From Akkermansia sp. (GTDB lineage: Bacteria > Verrucomicrobiota > Verrucomicrobiia > Verrucomicrobiales > Akkermansiaceae): a stretch of 64,000 bases of DNA. Of the stretch, positions 41,830 to 50,066 are shown piece by piece; within the stretch, counting starts at the first letter, position 1, and each line of letters starts with the position of its first letter. The translations under genes were made by a program, and so were the position numbers. Under the pieces are notes generated by a model. It did no database searches. It was not told the origin of the DNA and was given only the letters and a program-made list of their open reading frames with translations. The DNA is taken from contig JAFSEZ010000033.1 in NCBI GenBank assembly GCA_017435505.1, positions 20,129-84,128 of the forward strand. Direction: 5' to 3'.

Positions 41830-43833
41830 TCAATCTTCCTGCAAAAGCGCGCGCATGCTGGCAAAGAAGTTCACATTTTCTTCCTCGCTGGCGGGGGTAT
41901 TCATGAGCTCATCGTAATCCACAAACTCATAGAAACGGTTGGGGATTTCCATGATGAAAGATGAGGGAGCGCAGCGCTCCTCCTTGCCGTATTTGGAGCG
42001 TTTGGCGCAATAAGTCATGGTCAGGCGTTCGCGAGCGCGGGTGATGCCCACGTAGAACAGGCGGCGTTCTTCATCCAAGCTTCCCTCATCCACCGAGCGG
42101 GTGTGGGGGAGCAAGCCATTCTCCACCCCCACAATGTACACATGGGGGAACTCCAAGCCCTTGGCAGCGTGCATAGTGATGAGACACACCCCGCTTTTGG
42201 ACTCAATGTCATCTTCCTTGCGGTCTTCATCCAGCCCGATACCGGCCAAAAAATCCGTGAGCTTGTTTCCGGGCAACCAAAATTGCCGCAGGGCGGATTT
42301 GATATCATCTATGGCCGATTGGCGGCGGTCTTTTTCCTCATCCGTCTTGCAGTTGCGGGCAATGTACTCCTCATAGCCCGTTTCATTGAGGAAATCCTGC
42401 AAGATGTCCACAAAGGGTCGCTCGCTCTGCGCAAACTCCGTGCCGTAGCGAGTCACCAAATCCGTGAATTCATTGATGCAATTTTGCGAGCGAGTGGAAC
42501 ACTCGGCCAGGAAAGAAATATCGCGCAACGTGGCCCAGAGACTCTTCTTGTTGTCCCGGCTCCAGTCAATGGCGAACGAGGCCGTCACATCGCTGATACC
42601 GCGGGGCGGCGTGTTGAGCACACGCAGCACATGCAAATCCGCATCGGGATTATCCATCATCTGCAGATAGCTAATCAAATCCTTCACCTCACGGCGGTCA
42701 AAGAAACTCTTGGTGCCCACCATGCGGTAGGGGATATGGTGCTCTCGCATAGCCATTTCCAGGGCTCGGCTCTGCGCGTTGGCGCGGAAAAGCACGGCAA
42801 AGTCCTCCCACGCCAGTTTTTCGCTGATGCGTAGGCGCTCAATCTCCTCCGCGATGAAGCCGGCCTCATCATCCGCACCGGGCATGGCCATGAGGCGAAC
42901 GGGGTATTTGCCTTCCTTATTGGTGCGCAGCGTCTTCTCACGGCGGCCCACATTGTTGCGGATGACCACATTGGCGCAATCCAACACCTGCTTGGTACAG
43001 CGGTAGTTTTCCTCCAGCTTGATGACGGTGGGGTTCGGGAAAAAGCTCTCGAAATCCAAGATGTTGGAAATCTGCGCGCCGCGCCAGCCGTAGATGGATT
43101 GGTCGTCATCCCCCACCACGCACACATTGTGCTCCGGTCCCACAAGCTGGTTCAGCAGGCTCATTTGCAGCGAGTTCGTGTCCTGGAACTCATCCACCGT
43201 AATGTAGGAGAAACGGCGGTTCCACTTATCGTGCACATCCGGGTAACAACGCAGCAAGCGCTCCGTCAGAATCAGCAAATCATCAAAATCCACCGCATTC
43301 TGTGCCTTGAGCTGGCGCTGGTACGCCCCGGCCACGGCTGAGATAAGCGTATCTTCAATTTCCTTGTAGCTCAGCCCCTTGTTACGCACGCGCGACAACT
43401 CATTGATGACCTGTGCAGGCTCCAACTTCTCACGCCGCGCGCCGTACTCCATGATGAGCCGCTTCAGCATGCCCAGCTGATCCGAACCGGTATAGATGGA
43501 GAAGTTCTCCTTGTAGCCCAAGCGGCCTATATCCTGCCGCAGAATGCGCACGCAGAGAGAATGGAAGGTGCACACCGTCATCTGGCGGGCAGCCTTGCGA
43601 TCCACCAGTCCGGCCACACGCTCGGCCATTTCATTGGCAGCTTTGTTGGTAAAAGTCAGAGCCAGGATGCCGCGGGGGTTAATCCCCTTCTCTATCATAT
43701 TGGCAATGCGGCAAGTCACCGTGCGGGTTTTGCCCGTACCGGCACCGGCGAGGATGAGCACCGGCCCGCACAAGGTCTGCACGGCCTGACGCTGGGCTGC
43801 ATTCAAGCTGTTGATGTCGAACTTCTCTGCCAT
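41830..43833 (-). CDS. UvrD/Rep-family ATP-dependent DNA helicase
   Basis: This is a superfamily 1A 3'-5' helicase. Motifs are Q (LNAAQRQAV), Walker A AGAGTGKTRTVTCRIA, TFTNKAANEM, Walker B TVDEFQDTN, VGDDDQSIYGWRGA, LEENYRC, MHAAKGLEFPHVYIVG and YVGITRARERL. The N-terminal sequence and 667-residue length are closer to Rep than to UvrD or PcrA, but I leave the symbol open. It is last in the pyrF-thyA-folA operon (6 nt after folA). Confidence 0.93.
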   Translation of the reverse strand: MAEKFDINSLNAAQRQAVQTLCGPVLILAGAGTGKTRTVTCRIANMIEKGINPRGILALTFTNKAANEMAERVAGLVDRKAARQMTVCTFHSLCVRILRQDIGRLGYKENFSIYTGSDQLGMLKRLIMEYGARREKLEPAQVINELSRVRNKGLSYKEIEDTLISAVAGAYQRQLKAQNAVDFDDLLILTERLLRCYPDVHDKWNRRFSYITVDEFQDTNSLQMSLLNQLVGPEHNVCVVGDDDQSIYGWRGAQISNILDFESFFPNPTVIKLEENYRCTKQVLDCANVVIRNNVGRREKTLRTNKEGKYPVRLMAMPGADDEAGFIAEEIERLRISEKLAWEDFAVLFRANAQSRALEMAMREHHIPYRMVGTKSFFDRREVKDLISYLQMMDNPDADLHVLRVLNTPPRGISDVTASFAIDWSRDNKKSLWATLRDISFLAECSTRSQNCINEFTDLVTRYGTEFAQSERPFVDILQDFLNETGYEEYIARNCKTDEEKDRRQSAIDDIKSALRQFWLPGNKLTDFLAGIGLDEDRKEDDIESKSGVCLITMHAAKGLEFPHVYIVGVENGLLPHTRSVDEGSLDEERRLFYVGITRARERLTMTYCAKRSKYGKEERCAPSSFIMEIPNRFYEFVDYDELMNTPASEEENVNFFASMRALLQED

Positions 43834-43839
43834 GCCGCC

Positions 43840-44316
43840 TCAGACGTTCTGCTTTTCGTAGAGCACCAGCTCAAAACCTTTGAAACGCTCTACCACCATA
43901 CGCTTGGCGAACTGCTCCGCAAAAGGCGGGAACCAAGTGTCGGCCTCAAACTCTCCCGCCACTTCCGATACATACAGCCGCTGCATCTTCGGCAGCATCA
44001 TGCCGTATATCTGAGCCCCACCTATCACCATTACCTCGGCATCCTGCAATTCCATCTGCTCCAGCTCTGCCACATCGTGGATCACCACAGCGCCCACTGC
44101 CTTGTAATCCGCATCGCGGGTGAGCACAATGTTCTGGCGGCCGGGCAACGGGCGCCCCAAGCTCTCCCACGTTTTGCGCCCCATCAGGATGGGATGCCCC
44201 ATGGTAAGCCGTTTGAACACGCGCATATCCTCCGGCAAGCGCCAGGGAATCGAATTGCGGATGCCGATGGCGCGGTCTGCCGCCATGGCCACTACGCCGG
44301 TAAAGTTGATACTCAT
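43840..44316 (-). CDS. folA: Dihydrofolate reductase
   Basis: It reduces dihydrofolate with NADPH, regenerating the folate oxidised by ThyA. Family landmarks are [23 protein letters not shown] split across the N-terminal strand and substrate site, [29 protein letters not shown] and TWFP. Length 158 is typical. It overlaps thyA by 4 nt (ATGA). Confidence 0.96.
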   Translation of the reverse strand: MSINFTGVVAMAADRAIGIRNSIPWRLPEDMRVFKRLTMGHPILMGRKTWESLGRPLPGRQNIVLTRDADYKAVGAVVIHDVAELEQMELQDAEVMVIGGAQIYGMMLPKMQRLYVSEVAGEFEADTWFPPFAEQFAKRMVVERFKGFELVLYEKQNV

Positions 44317-45128
44317 ACGGAAATAGGAGCCTTGATGTGCGGGTGCGGATCGTAATTTTCCAGCGAGAAATCGCTGTAATCAAAGCCGTCAATCTCGCTG
44401 ATATCGGGGTTGAGACGCATCGTGGGCAGCGCGCGGGGCTCGCGGCTCAGCTGCAGCTTGGCCTGTTCAATGTGGTTGCGGTACAAGTGCAAATCACCGA
44501 AGGTGTGCACAAACTCCCGCGCCTCATAACCGCATACCTGCGCCATCATCATCAACAACAAGGAATAGCTGGCAATATTGAACGGCACGCCCAAGAATAA
44601 ATCGCAGCTGCGCTGATACAACTGCAAGCTCAGTCCATGCTTCTCGCCCTCCTTCTGCGCAGGTATCACGCAGAATTGGAACAGGCAATGGCACGGCGGC
44701 AAGGCCATGCTATCCACCTCTGCCACATTCCAGGCAGACACAATATGCCTGCGGCTCCACGGGTTGTTCTTCAACGAATCCACCAACTTGGCAATCTGGT
44801 CGATGCAACCGCCCTGCCCATCCGGCCACTTGCGCCACTGCGAGCCATACACCGGGCCCAGGTCACCGTTCTCATCGGCCCACTCGTCCCAAATGCTCAC
44901 GCCGTTCTCCTGCAAATAGCGCACATTGGTGCTCCCTTTCAGAAACCACAGCAGCTCATAGATGATGGAGCGCAGGTGCAGCTTCTTCGTGGTCAGGCAC
45001 GGGAAACCATCCCGCAAATCAAAGCGAGTCTGGCGCCCGAACACGCCTATCGTGCCCGTGCCGGTGCGATCCTCGCGCCCCACACCGTTTGTCAGCACAT
45101 CATCCAGCAGTTCCAAGTATTGTCTCAT
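44313..45128 (-). CDS. thyA: Thymidylate synthase
   Basis: It methylates dUMP to dTMP using methylene-tetrahydrofolate. Signature segments are [32 protein letters not shown], the catalytic cysteine in [27 protein letters not shown] and the C-terminal [13 protein letters not shown]. At 271 residues it is close to the E. coli enzyme. It is co-translated with folA and lies 11 nt after pyrF. Confidence 0.97.
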   Translation of the reverse strand: MRQYLELLDDVLTNGVGREDRTGTGTIGVFGRQTRFDLRDGFPCLTTKKLHLRSIIYELLWFLKGSTNVRYLQENGVSIWDEWADENGDLGPVYGSQWRKWPDGQGGCIDQIAKLVDSLKNNPWSRRHIVSAWNVAEVDSMALPPCHCLFQFCVIPAQKEGEKHGLSLQLYQRSCDLFLGVPFNIASYSLLLMMMAQVCGYEAREFVHTFGDLHLYRNHIEQAKLQLSREPRALPTMRLNPDISEIDGFDYSDFSLENYDPHPHIKAPISV

Positions 45129-45139
45129 AGCCTAGCACC

Positions 45140-45922
45140 TCACAGGGCAAGCGCCTCGCGAATCTGCAGAGCGTACATCTCTGCCTTCTGCGCAAAGCTC
45201 ATCTCAGGGTTCTTGTACAAAATGCCACGGGATACATTGATGACCGGCGGAGCCACACGCGTGCCACCCGTCAGCGCAGACAAATCACCGCCCTGTGCCC
45301 CCAACCCGGGAATCAGCAGCGGGGCATCCGGCAGCTCGGCAAGAAGCTCGCCACTCGCATTAGTGAGCCCTACCACCATGCCCACCTCCGTAGCGGCACC
45401 TTCCTCGCGGGCTCGTGTCACCATATCACCCACCAGTTGGTACACCTTGCGGCCATTCGCAAGCTCCTGGCGCTCAATATCCGCAGACCCGGCATTGGAA
45501 GTCACAGCCAGCAGATAGACGGCCTTGCCGGGGCGATCCAGGAAGGGCTCCAAAATATCATAGCCCATGAAGGGGTTGAGCGTCACAGCATCCACATTCA
45601 CCATGTGCTCAAAATACGCCTGCGCGTAGTACTTCTGCGTCTCGCCGATGTCACCGCGCTTCGCATCCAATATCACAGGAATATCCGCAGGCATATCCGG
45701 CAGCAAATCCTCCAGCACATTCAGCCCCGGCAACCCCATCGCCTCAAAATACGCGATATTCGGCTTATACGCTGCGGCATACGGTGCAGTTTCTTCCACC
45801 ACGCGGCGCAGCCATGCTGCCAGTTCGCCCATGTTGTCGCTCTGCGGGCGCGGGTCCAACCCCACACACAAAGCCGACCGCGTTGCCTTTATCCTTGCCT
45901 GCAATTTTTCTGAAAATTTCAT
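45140..45922 (-). CDS. pyrF: Orotidine 5'-phosphate decarboxylase (subfamily 2)
   Basis: It decarboxylates OMP to UMP, the last step of de novo UMP synthesis. The active-site motif is ILDAKRGDIGETQKYY (Lys/Asp pair), preceded by CVGLDPR and followed by LNPFMGYDILEPF; the phosphate-binding end is GLGAQGGD. Length 260 and sequence fit the type 2 family found in Bacteroidota and Actinomycetota. ATG 45922 or the GTG just before it may be the start. It leads the pyrimidine/folate operon. Confidence 0.95.
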   Translation of the reverse strand: MKFSEKLQARIKATRSALCVGLDPRPQSDNMGELAAWLRRVVEETAPYAAAYKPNIAYFEAMGLPGLNVLEDLLPDMPADIPVILDAKRGDIGETQKYYAQAYFEHMVNVDAVTLNPFMGYDILEPFLDRPGKAVYLLAVTSNAGSADIERQELANGRKVYQLVGDMVTRAREEGAATEVGMVVGLTNASGELLAELPDAPLLIPGLGAQGGDLSALTGGTRVAPPVINVSRGILYKNPEMSFAQKAEMYALQIREALAL

Positions 45923-45931
45923 CACGCCCCC

Positions 45932-45960
45932 ATCCTACCACACACCCACCCGCTTGCCAA
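45932..45960 (-). promoter_or_regulatory. Leaderless-type promoter of pyrF-thyA-folA-helicase
   Basis: TTGGCA (45960-45955), 17-bp spacer ending in TGG, TAGGAT (45937-45932), then 9 nt to ATG or 6 nt to GTG. Confidence 0.6.
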
Positions 45961-46002
45961 GCGAGAACTCCGTTCTTTTCCTCATTATCTGCGCAGCGTG
46001 CA

Positions 46003-46031
46003 TTGCATTCGGCGCCTCAACATGCTACAAT
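46003..46031 (+). promoter_or_regulatory. Promoter of the hypothetical gene at 46055
   Basis: TTGCAT (46003-46008), 17-bp spacer ending in TGC, TACAAT (46026-46031). It lies downstream of the first in-frame ATG (46022), which fixes the start at 46055 with a leader of about 17 nt. Confidence 0.7.
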
Positions 46032-46054
46032 CCGGCAACGCATTATTCCTCGAC

Positions 46055-46423
46055 ATGCTCTCCTTTCTTCAAAAATACTTTCACCGCCGCAAAGAGCGTG
46101 CCGAGCGTCACCACCGATGGAAGTGCTGGTTGCGCGAGCTGAAACTTCGCACCGATGAGCAATTTCAGCGCTGTTGGGTCGATACCCCCTTAACCCCGAC
46201 TCAATGCCACGTCATAGAGGACATTGTCCGCATCATGGAGCTTCCCTCTCCGCACCTTTTCCCGGCAGATGATATCTTCCTCATCCTCTACAACCCCCAC
46301 ACCGATTTCCGTGATGTCGAGGCCATGCAAGCCATCGAAAAGCACCTGCACATCAACTTCCCCTCCGTCTACGAACAACACTACCAACAGAGCCTCACTC
46401 TCGCGGAGTTCCTGAAAGGCTGA
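46055..46423 (+). CDS. Hypothetical soluble protein
   Basis: I do not recognise the family. The 122-residue protein has a basic, aromatic N-terminus (LQKYFHRRKERAERHHRW) and a C-terminal half with the pattern FPADDIFLILYNPHTDFRDVE, followed by a helix and INFPSVYEQ. The start is set by the promoter. It is isolated between the pyrF operon and the AT-rich cluster, and convergent with the latter. Confidence 0.6.
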   Translation: MLSFLQKYFHRRKERAERHHRWKCWLRELKLRTDEQFQRCWVDTPLTPTQCHVIEDIVRIMELPSPHLFPADDIFLILYNPHTDFRDVEAMQAIEKHLHINFPSVYEQHYQQSLTLAEFLKG

Positions 46424-46440
46424 CGCCCGGTGGCTTCTCT

Positions 46441-47103
46441 TTATTGCGACAGCACACACACTATTGCCGGAGGGCTCATCGCAAACACTAGTTGAATCAA
46501 TTTCTGAAGTTCCGCATACTGTCTATACTCATCCAACAAGATGCCTATTTGCGAGCCTCTCAATAATATAGGCGCAATCAACGACTTAAATTCCTTGGGC
46601 ACTACCATCCACCTATATGGTGTGCCATCCTTTACAAAAACGTTGCCGACTGCATCCATTTTCCCGTGAGGTTTTCGCGATGCAAGCGTCTGAGCTTTGA
46701 TGTGTGACTGACCTTTTGAATCGCGGCTGCAAATCACAATATAATCATCCTTATCACATACGAACACCCGCATAAGCTTGCAGTCATTTTGATTATACCC
46801 ATTGGACTTTAACCCATTATACCTCAATTTATCCTTAAAAAGCTCTAATGGACTCATAATGTTTATATGTCCGTTATCATAGCAAAATAGGAGTCTCGAT
46901 TGCTTATTATAATGCCACGGATACGTGGGTATATTGTACGTCACCCCCTCGTACTCTCTTCTCTCCCTATCCCGAGAAACTTTACCATCCTGATATAAGA
47001 CAATCCACCTCACGGTCAGTGTCTTCATGAGCTTCATTTCCTCTACACGCTTGGTGTACATTTGCAAAGCTTTCTCTATCGTCATTCCTTGGTGCATGCT
47101 CAT
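46441..47103 (-). CDS. Hypothetical protein, distal gene of the AT-rich cluster
   Basis: The 220-residue protein has no signal peptide and no recognised domain. It is rich in Lys, Tyr and Asn and has a central beta-looking part (RLLFCYDNGHINIMSPLE; VFVCDKDDYIVICSRDSKG). ATG 47103 is chosen because it overlaps the upstream stop as TAATG; ATGs at 47127 and 47118 are alternatives. Codon use is AT-rich, like the other cluster genes. Confidence 0.55.
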   Translation of the reverse strand: MSMHQGMTIEKALQMYTKRVEEMKLMKTLTVRWIVLYQDGKVSRDRERREYEGVTYNIPTYPWHYNKQSRLLFCYDNGHINIMSPLELFKDKLRYNGLKSNGYNQNDCKLMRVFVCDKDDYIVICSRDSKGQSHIKAQTLASRKPHGKMDAVGNVFVKDGTPYRWMVVPKEFKSLIAPILLRGSQIGILLDEYRQYAELQKLIQLVFAMSPPAIVCVLSQ

Positions 47104-48206
47104 TACCACCTTATCCATTTCTTCCATTTCTCAACTAAGCAAACCCACCAGCTACGCTTTTCTTCTACCCTTTCACTCACCAAATGCACACTTTGAGAAA
47201 GAGCATCAGTTACTACTTCATGCCCGCTTTCATGCGTATCGTTCACTTCCAACGGCAACACATCCCGCCCCCAAACCATACATCTCGCCGCAACGTTCTC
47301 AGGCTCAATCTCCTTAGCACCCCATAATCCTATCAATCTTTTAGCATGTTGATGACCTCTCGCTGAAGCCTCCTCCAAACAAAGTTTCGCCAAACAATAC
47401 TGAAAAATGGGTTGCAAACGCTCTACCTGTTCCGCTATTTGCTCATATGTCAATTCCGTCACAGCCTTTTTATCTGCTGAATCCGGAGTTTCCCCTTCCC
47501 GCATATCACCCCCGGCCTCATTTTCCCATCTTTTCAACTGTTCTTTCGCCTGTTGATGGCTCTTCTTCGCCGCCCGTTTCAGCCATTTGATGCCCTTATT
47601 TACGTAATACATCCCCAAACCATACATGAAATCAGGCTCACCGCACTTGGCCTTTTTCTTCATCTCATCCAAGGCCTTCTTTATCTCTTGTTCCTGAGTT
47701 GTTACAGACCCGGCGGCTGTAGCACCGGCTGTGTTCTTTTGAGAGCATTTTGCAGGCTGTGTAGCATGCTTCTTCATTTTCGGTTCTTTTTCTTGCCTCT
47801 CTCTTTCCAAAACGTCTTTCCTTACCAAAGGTTGCACACAAATGGATTTATCTTCTTTATCCACATTGTGATTTAATTCCTGTTGGGGCATATACTCTAA
47901 TTTCAAAATCGGAATCTCATCATTCACCTCATTATACAATGCGCCCTCTGCTTCATCAAAATAAAACGTCCAGCAGGGTCCCTCATCACAAAAATAAATA
48001 GGCAATTTTCTTTTTTCATTAAGGATCCTTGTTAAAGTCTTTGCATTGGTTTTCCAACTCTTCTGAGAACCGACAAATTTACATTTTCTTCTAGGTGCAT
48101 TTTCCACTTTATTAACAGGTATTTTCACGTATACCCGTTCCTGTGAATCTCCTATATATGTAAGTTCTCCCATACTCTTATTAACTTTAAAGACCTTGGA
48201 TGACAT
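47103..48206 (-). CDS. Sel1-like repeat protein
   Basis: The N-terminal ~150 residues are unassigned and beta-looking, then a low-complexity Lys/Thr/Ala linker follows. The C-terminal half contains two Sel1-like helical pairs: DFMYGLGMYYVNKGIKWLKR...AKKSHQQAKEQL, and QYCLAKLCLEEASARGHQHA. Such repeats mediate protein-protein contact. It ends in a Trp-rich basic tail (WWVCLVEKWKKWIRW) that might touch a membrane. It lies 113 nt from the zinc-ribbon genes upstream and is coupled to the next gene. Confidence 0.65.
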   Translation of the reverse strand: MSSKVFKVNKSMGELTYIGDSQERVYVKIPVNKVENAPRRKCKFVGSQKSWKTNAKTLTRILNEKRKLPIYFCDEGPCWTFYFDEAEGALYNEVNDEIPILKLEYMPQQELNHNVDKEDKSICVQPLVRKDVLERERQEKEPKMKKHATQPAKCSQKNTAGATAAGSVTTQEQEIKKALDEMKKKAKCGEPDFMYGLGMYYVNKGIKWLKRAAKKSHQQAKEQLKRWENEAGGDMREGETPDSADKKAVTELTYEQIAEQVERLQPIFQYCLAKLCLEEASARGHQHAKRLIGLWGAKEIEPENVAARCMVWGRDVLPLEVNDTHESGHEVVTDALSQSVHLVSERVEEKRSWWVCLVEKWKKWIRW

Positions 48207-48319
48207 GGCGACTCAGGCTTATACGGAGGTACGGGCTTGAGCAGATGAATGTCAAAATTTGAATCATCATCTTCTGTGAGATGAACTCAATGAATGCAAC
48301 ACTTCATAGGCAAAACAAT

Positions 48320-48754
48320 TCAGCTCTTTTCTGTTAGAATAAACTTGAATAGTTGAGAAATAAAAGAATGCCAACAAATATAATACACTAATACAACTAA
48401 CAATATGATAGTTAATCCCAAGAAAAAATCGTATTCTTTTAAACTGCGTCCTTCTCGATCATAAAAATTATTGCTTAGAATAAGAACCATATCGATAAAA
48501 GACCATATTCCAAATCCGCCAAAAGTAAAAAGCTGAATAACAGCTGTTGTCGTATGTCCAGTATAAAACCTATGCCCTCCCCAAATTCCTAGAAAAATAG
48601 CAAAAACTACCGTCGTACTAAAACTTCTTTGAGGTGGCACAGCCACAATGGGCCATACATAGGGGTACATCATATAGGGATGCACGGCATGTCGACAACG
48701 CGAGCATGCCGTGGCTTCAGGGGGTAATTCTTTACCACAATTACTACAATACAT
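48320..48754 (-). CDS. Zinc-ribbon plus TM2-domain membrane protein
   Basis: A zinc ribbon opens the protein (CSNCGKELPPEATACSRC, two CxxC knuckles). After a Pro/Tyr-rich linker comes a TM2 domain: a first helix, the turn GGHRFYTGHTTTAVIQLFTF, and GGFGIWSFIDMVLIL; a further helix follows (TIILLVVLVYYICW). TM2 proteins are widespread but poorly understood membrane proteins. It lies 8 nt after the second TM2 gene and is probably part of the same operon. Confidence 0.8.
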   Translation of the reverse strand: MYCSNCGKELPPEATACSRCRHAVHPYMMYPYVWPIVAVPPQRSFSTTVVFAIFLGIWGGHRFYTGHTTTAVIQLFTFGGFGIWSFIDMVLILSNNFYDREGRSLKEYDFFLGLTIILLVVLVYYICWHSFISQLFKFILTEKS

Positions 48755-48762
48755 AGCGTAGT

Positions 48763-49134
48763 TTATGAAAATGGAACACCCTTGCTATCACACTTGACTG
48801 TAAATAATTGAATGAGTATATAAAAAGCTTGAATACCCAGCATTGCTATGCCTAATAAAGCCATAAGTGGCATGGCTGCAGCCTCCGGAGCTTGAGCTAC
48901 AGTCCCATCCATGTCACTGGCAATGACAGTTGCGGCAGTCGCCATAATACCACCTATCCACAAAAATACACCAATAAATGATACTACTATTTTGAGAAAA
49001 CCCTTCCCTGAATAACCTGCATAAAAATCATGAAATCCAAATCCACCAAAGAATAACCCTAATAAAATATAAGCTAATCCGGATTTACCTTGTGTTACAT
49101 ATATAACCTGCTGCTGTGTTGTATTTTGTTTCAT
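48763..49134 (-). CDS. TM2-domain membrane protein
   Basis: After a polar Gln/Thr N-terminus the TM2 motif is clear: LAYILLGLFFGGFGFHDFYA, GYSGKGFLKIVVSFIGVFLW. An insertion containing VIASDMDGTVAQAPEAAA sits between helices, followed by a last helix pair and the characteristic C-terminal DSKGVPF. Length 123. No enzymatic motif. It lies 22 nt after the zinc-ribbon gene and 8 nt before the zinc-ribbon/TM2 gene. Confidence 0.75.
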   Translation of the reverse strand: MKQNTTQQQVIYVTQGKSGLAYILLGLFFGGFGFHDFYAGYSGKGFLKIVVSFIGVFLWIGGIMATAATVIASDMDGTVAQAPEAAAMPLMALLGIAMLGIQAFYILIQLFTVKCDSKGVPFS

Positions 49135-49156
49135 ATAAAGATATGGTGTTTGTTAG

Positions 49157-49837
49157 TTATTTTTCAAAAGTTGCTTCTATAGTTTTTCCTCGTTTGATAA
49201 TTTCTGATTCAGACGCATCTTTATCTCCCCATTCAGTTCCATCCTCGTAATAAACGCTATATACATACAGCTTTACCTTCTTAATATTCTGCAAAATAAA
49301 TGGACCAAAAGTAATGGTTTTACTTTTCCCAGCAGGTATCATATCATCTGTATACAGGCTTTTCTGAGAAAAAATGAAATTATCAATTTCTTCCCCATAC
49401 ACATCATAAGGAATTGCATGAAACTTTATAGCAGCTATATCTTTCATACTCGTATTACGAAGTGATACAGACAAGCAAGGATGATTAATGATGTCTGAGC
49501 TCATATGTGCAGAGGCCTGTATACCACAATCTCCGGAAAATTTAGGATTATCAGGAACGGCAACGCGTGTTGATTCAACTTGTACCTTTTGCTCTTCCGA
49601 TTTGTTATAGGAATCATTTCCGTTTTTCTGAGCAACTTGCGATGTGGACACAATCGCAGGCATCACAAAAAAGACAAAGAACAGACCTATGCCAATAATA
49701 CACCCCCATTTTGTCTTTTTTTTCGGCATTTCACTAGGGACTACATTAACAACAGGAACTGCCCCGGCAGGTAACCCACAATGATTACAGAATTTCTGTT
49801 GTCCCGACATCTCTTTTCCGCATTTTGAACAATACAT
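49157..49837 (-). CDS. Zinc-ribbon membrane protein, first gene of the cluster
   Basis: The N-terminal zinc ribbon is CSKCGKEMSGQQKFCNHC. A linker with KKKTK leads to one transmembrane helix (IIGIGLFFVFFVMPAIV) and an extracytoplasmic domain of about 140 residues with beta character (CLSVSLRNTSMKDIAAIKF), resembling immunoglobulin-like or FxLD-type domains of similar zinc-ribbon proteins. Unlike most genes here it has a good Shine-Dalgarno (AGGAG, 6 nt before ATG), in line with foreign origin. Its promoter reaches into the invertible segment at 49869-50044. Confidence 0.75.
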   Translation of the reverse strand: MYCSKCGKEMSGQQKFCNHCGLPAGAVPVVNVVPSEMPKKKTKWGCIIGIGLFFVFFVMPAIVSTSQVAQKNGNDSYNKSEEQKVQVESTRVAVPDNPKFSGDCGIQASAHMSSDIINHPCLSVSLRNTSMKDIAAIKFHAIPYDVYGEEIDNFIFSQKSLYTDDMIPAGKSKTITFGPFILQNIKKVKLYVYSVYYEDGTEWGDKDASESEIIKRGKTIEATFEK

Positions 49838-49858
49838 AACTAACTCCTAGTTACCGAC

Positions 49859-49887
49859 AGTATAATCTTTCTTAATGCTGAATGCAT
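49859..49887 (-). promoter_or_regulatory. Promoter of the zinc-ribbon/TM2 operon, orientation-dependent -35
   Basis: TATACT (49864-49859) has, 17 bp upstream, ATGCAT (49887-49882) in the sequenced orientation. The first base of that -35 is the first base inside the invertible spacer. After inversion the box would read TTGCAT, the commonest -35 class in this window. The -10 box lies outside the segment and is fixed. Confidence 0.55.
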
Positions 49888-50044
49888 GACTATTAATTAT
49901 TAGCCAACACATCCACACGGAAGGAAGGGATCGATTTGCGAACTAGGTTCGGCCTCTTGCCTCCATGCTTTAGATGCTCTGTCCTTGACTTTGAGCCAAT
50001 GCGAGCAAAATTTGTTACTTTTTGCTTGCATTCAGCATTAAGAA
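49869..50044. repeat. 18-bp perfect inverted repeat around 140 bp: candidate invertible promoter segment
   Basis: The left arm TTCTTAATGCTGAATGCA (49869-49886) and the right arm (50027-50044) are exact reverse complements, with no mismatch in 18 positions. The 140-bp spacer is non-coding. A second smaller imperfect repeat (GCGAGCAAAA at 50001-50010 with TTTTGCTTGC at 50020-50029, 9 of 10) overlaps the right arm and could be a recombinase site. The segment ends 22 bp before the recombinase ATG and 31 bp from the zinc-ribbon gene start. The size and position match known invertons beside tyrosine recombinases. Confidence 0.75.
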
Positions 50045-50066
50045 TCCTCAATACAAACATAAAGAC

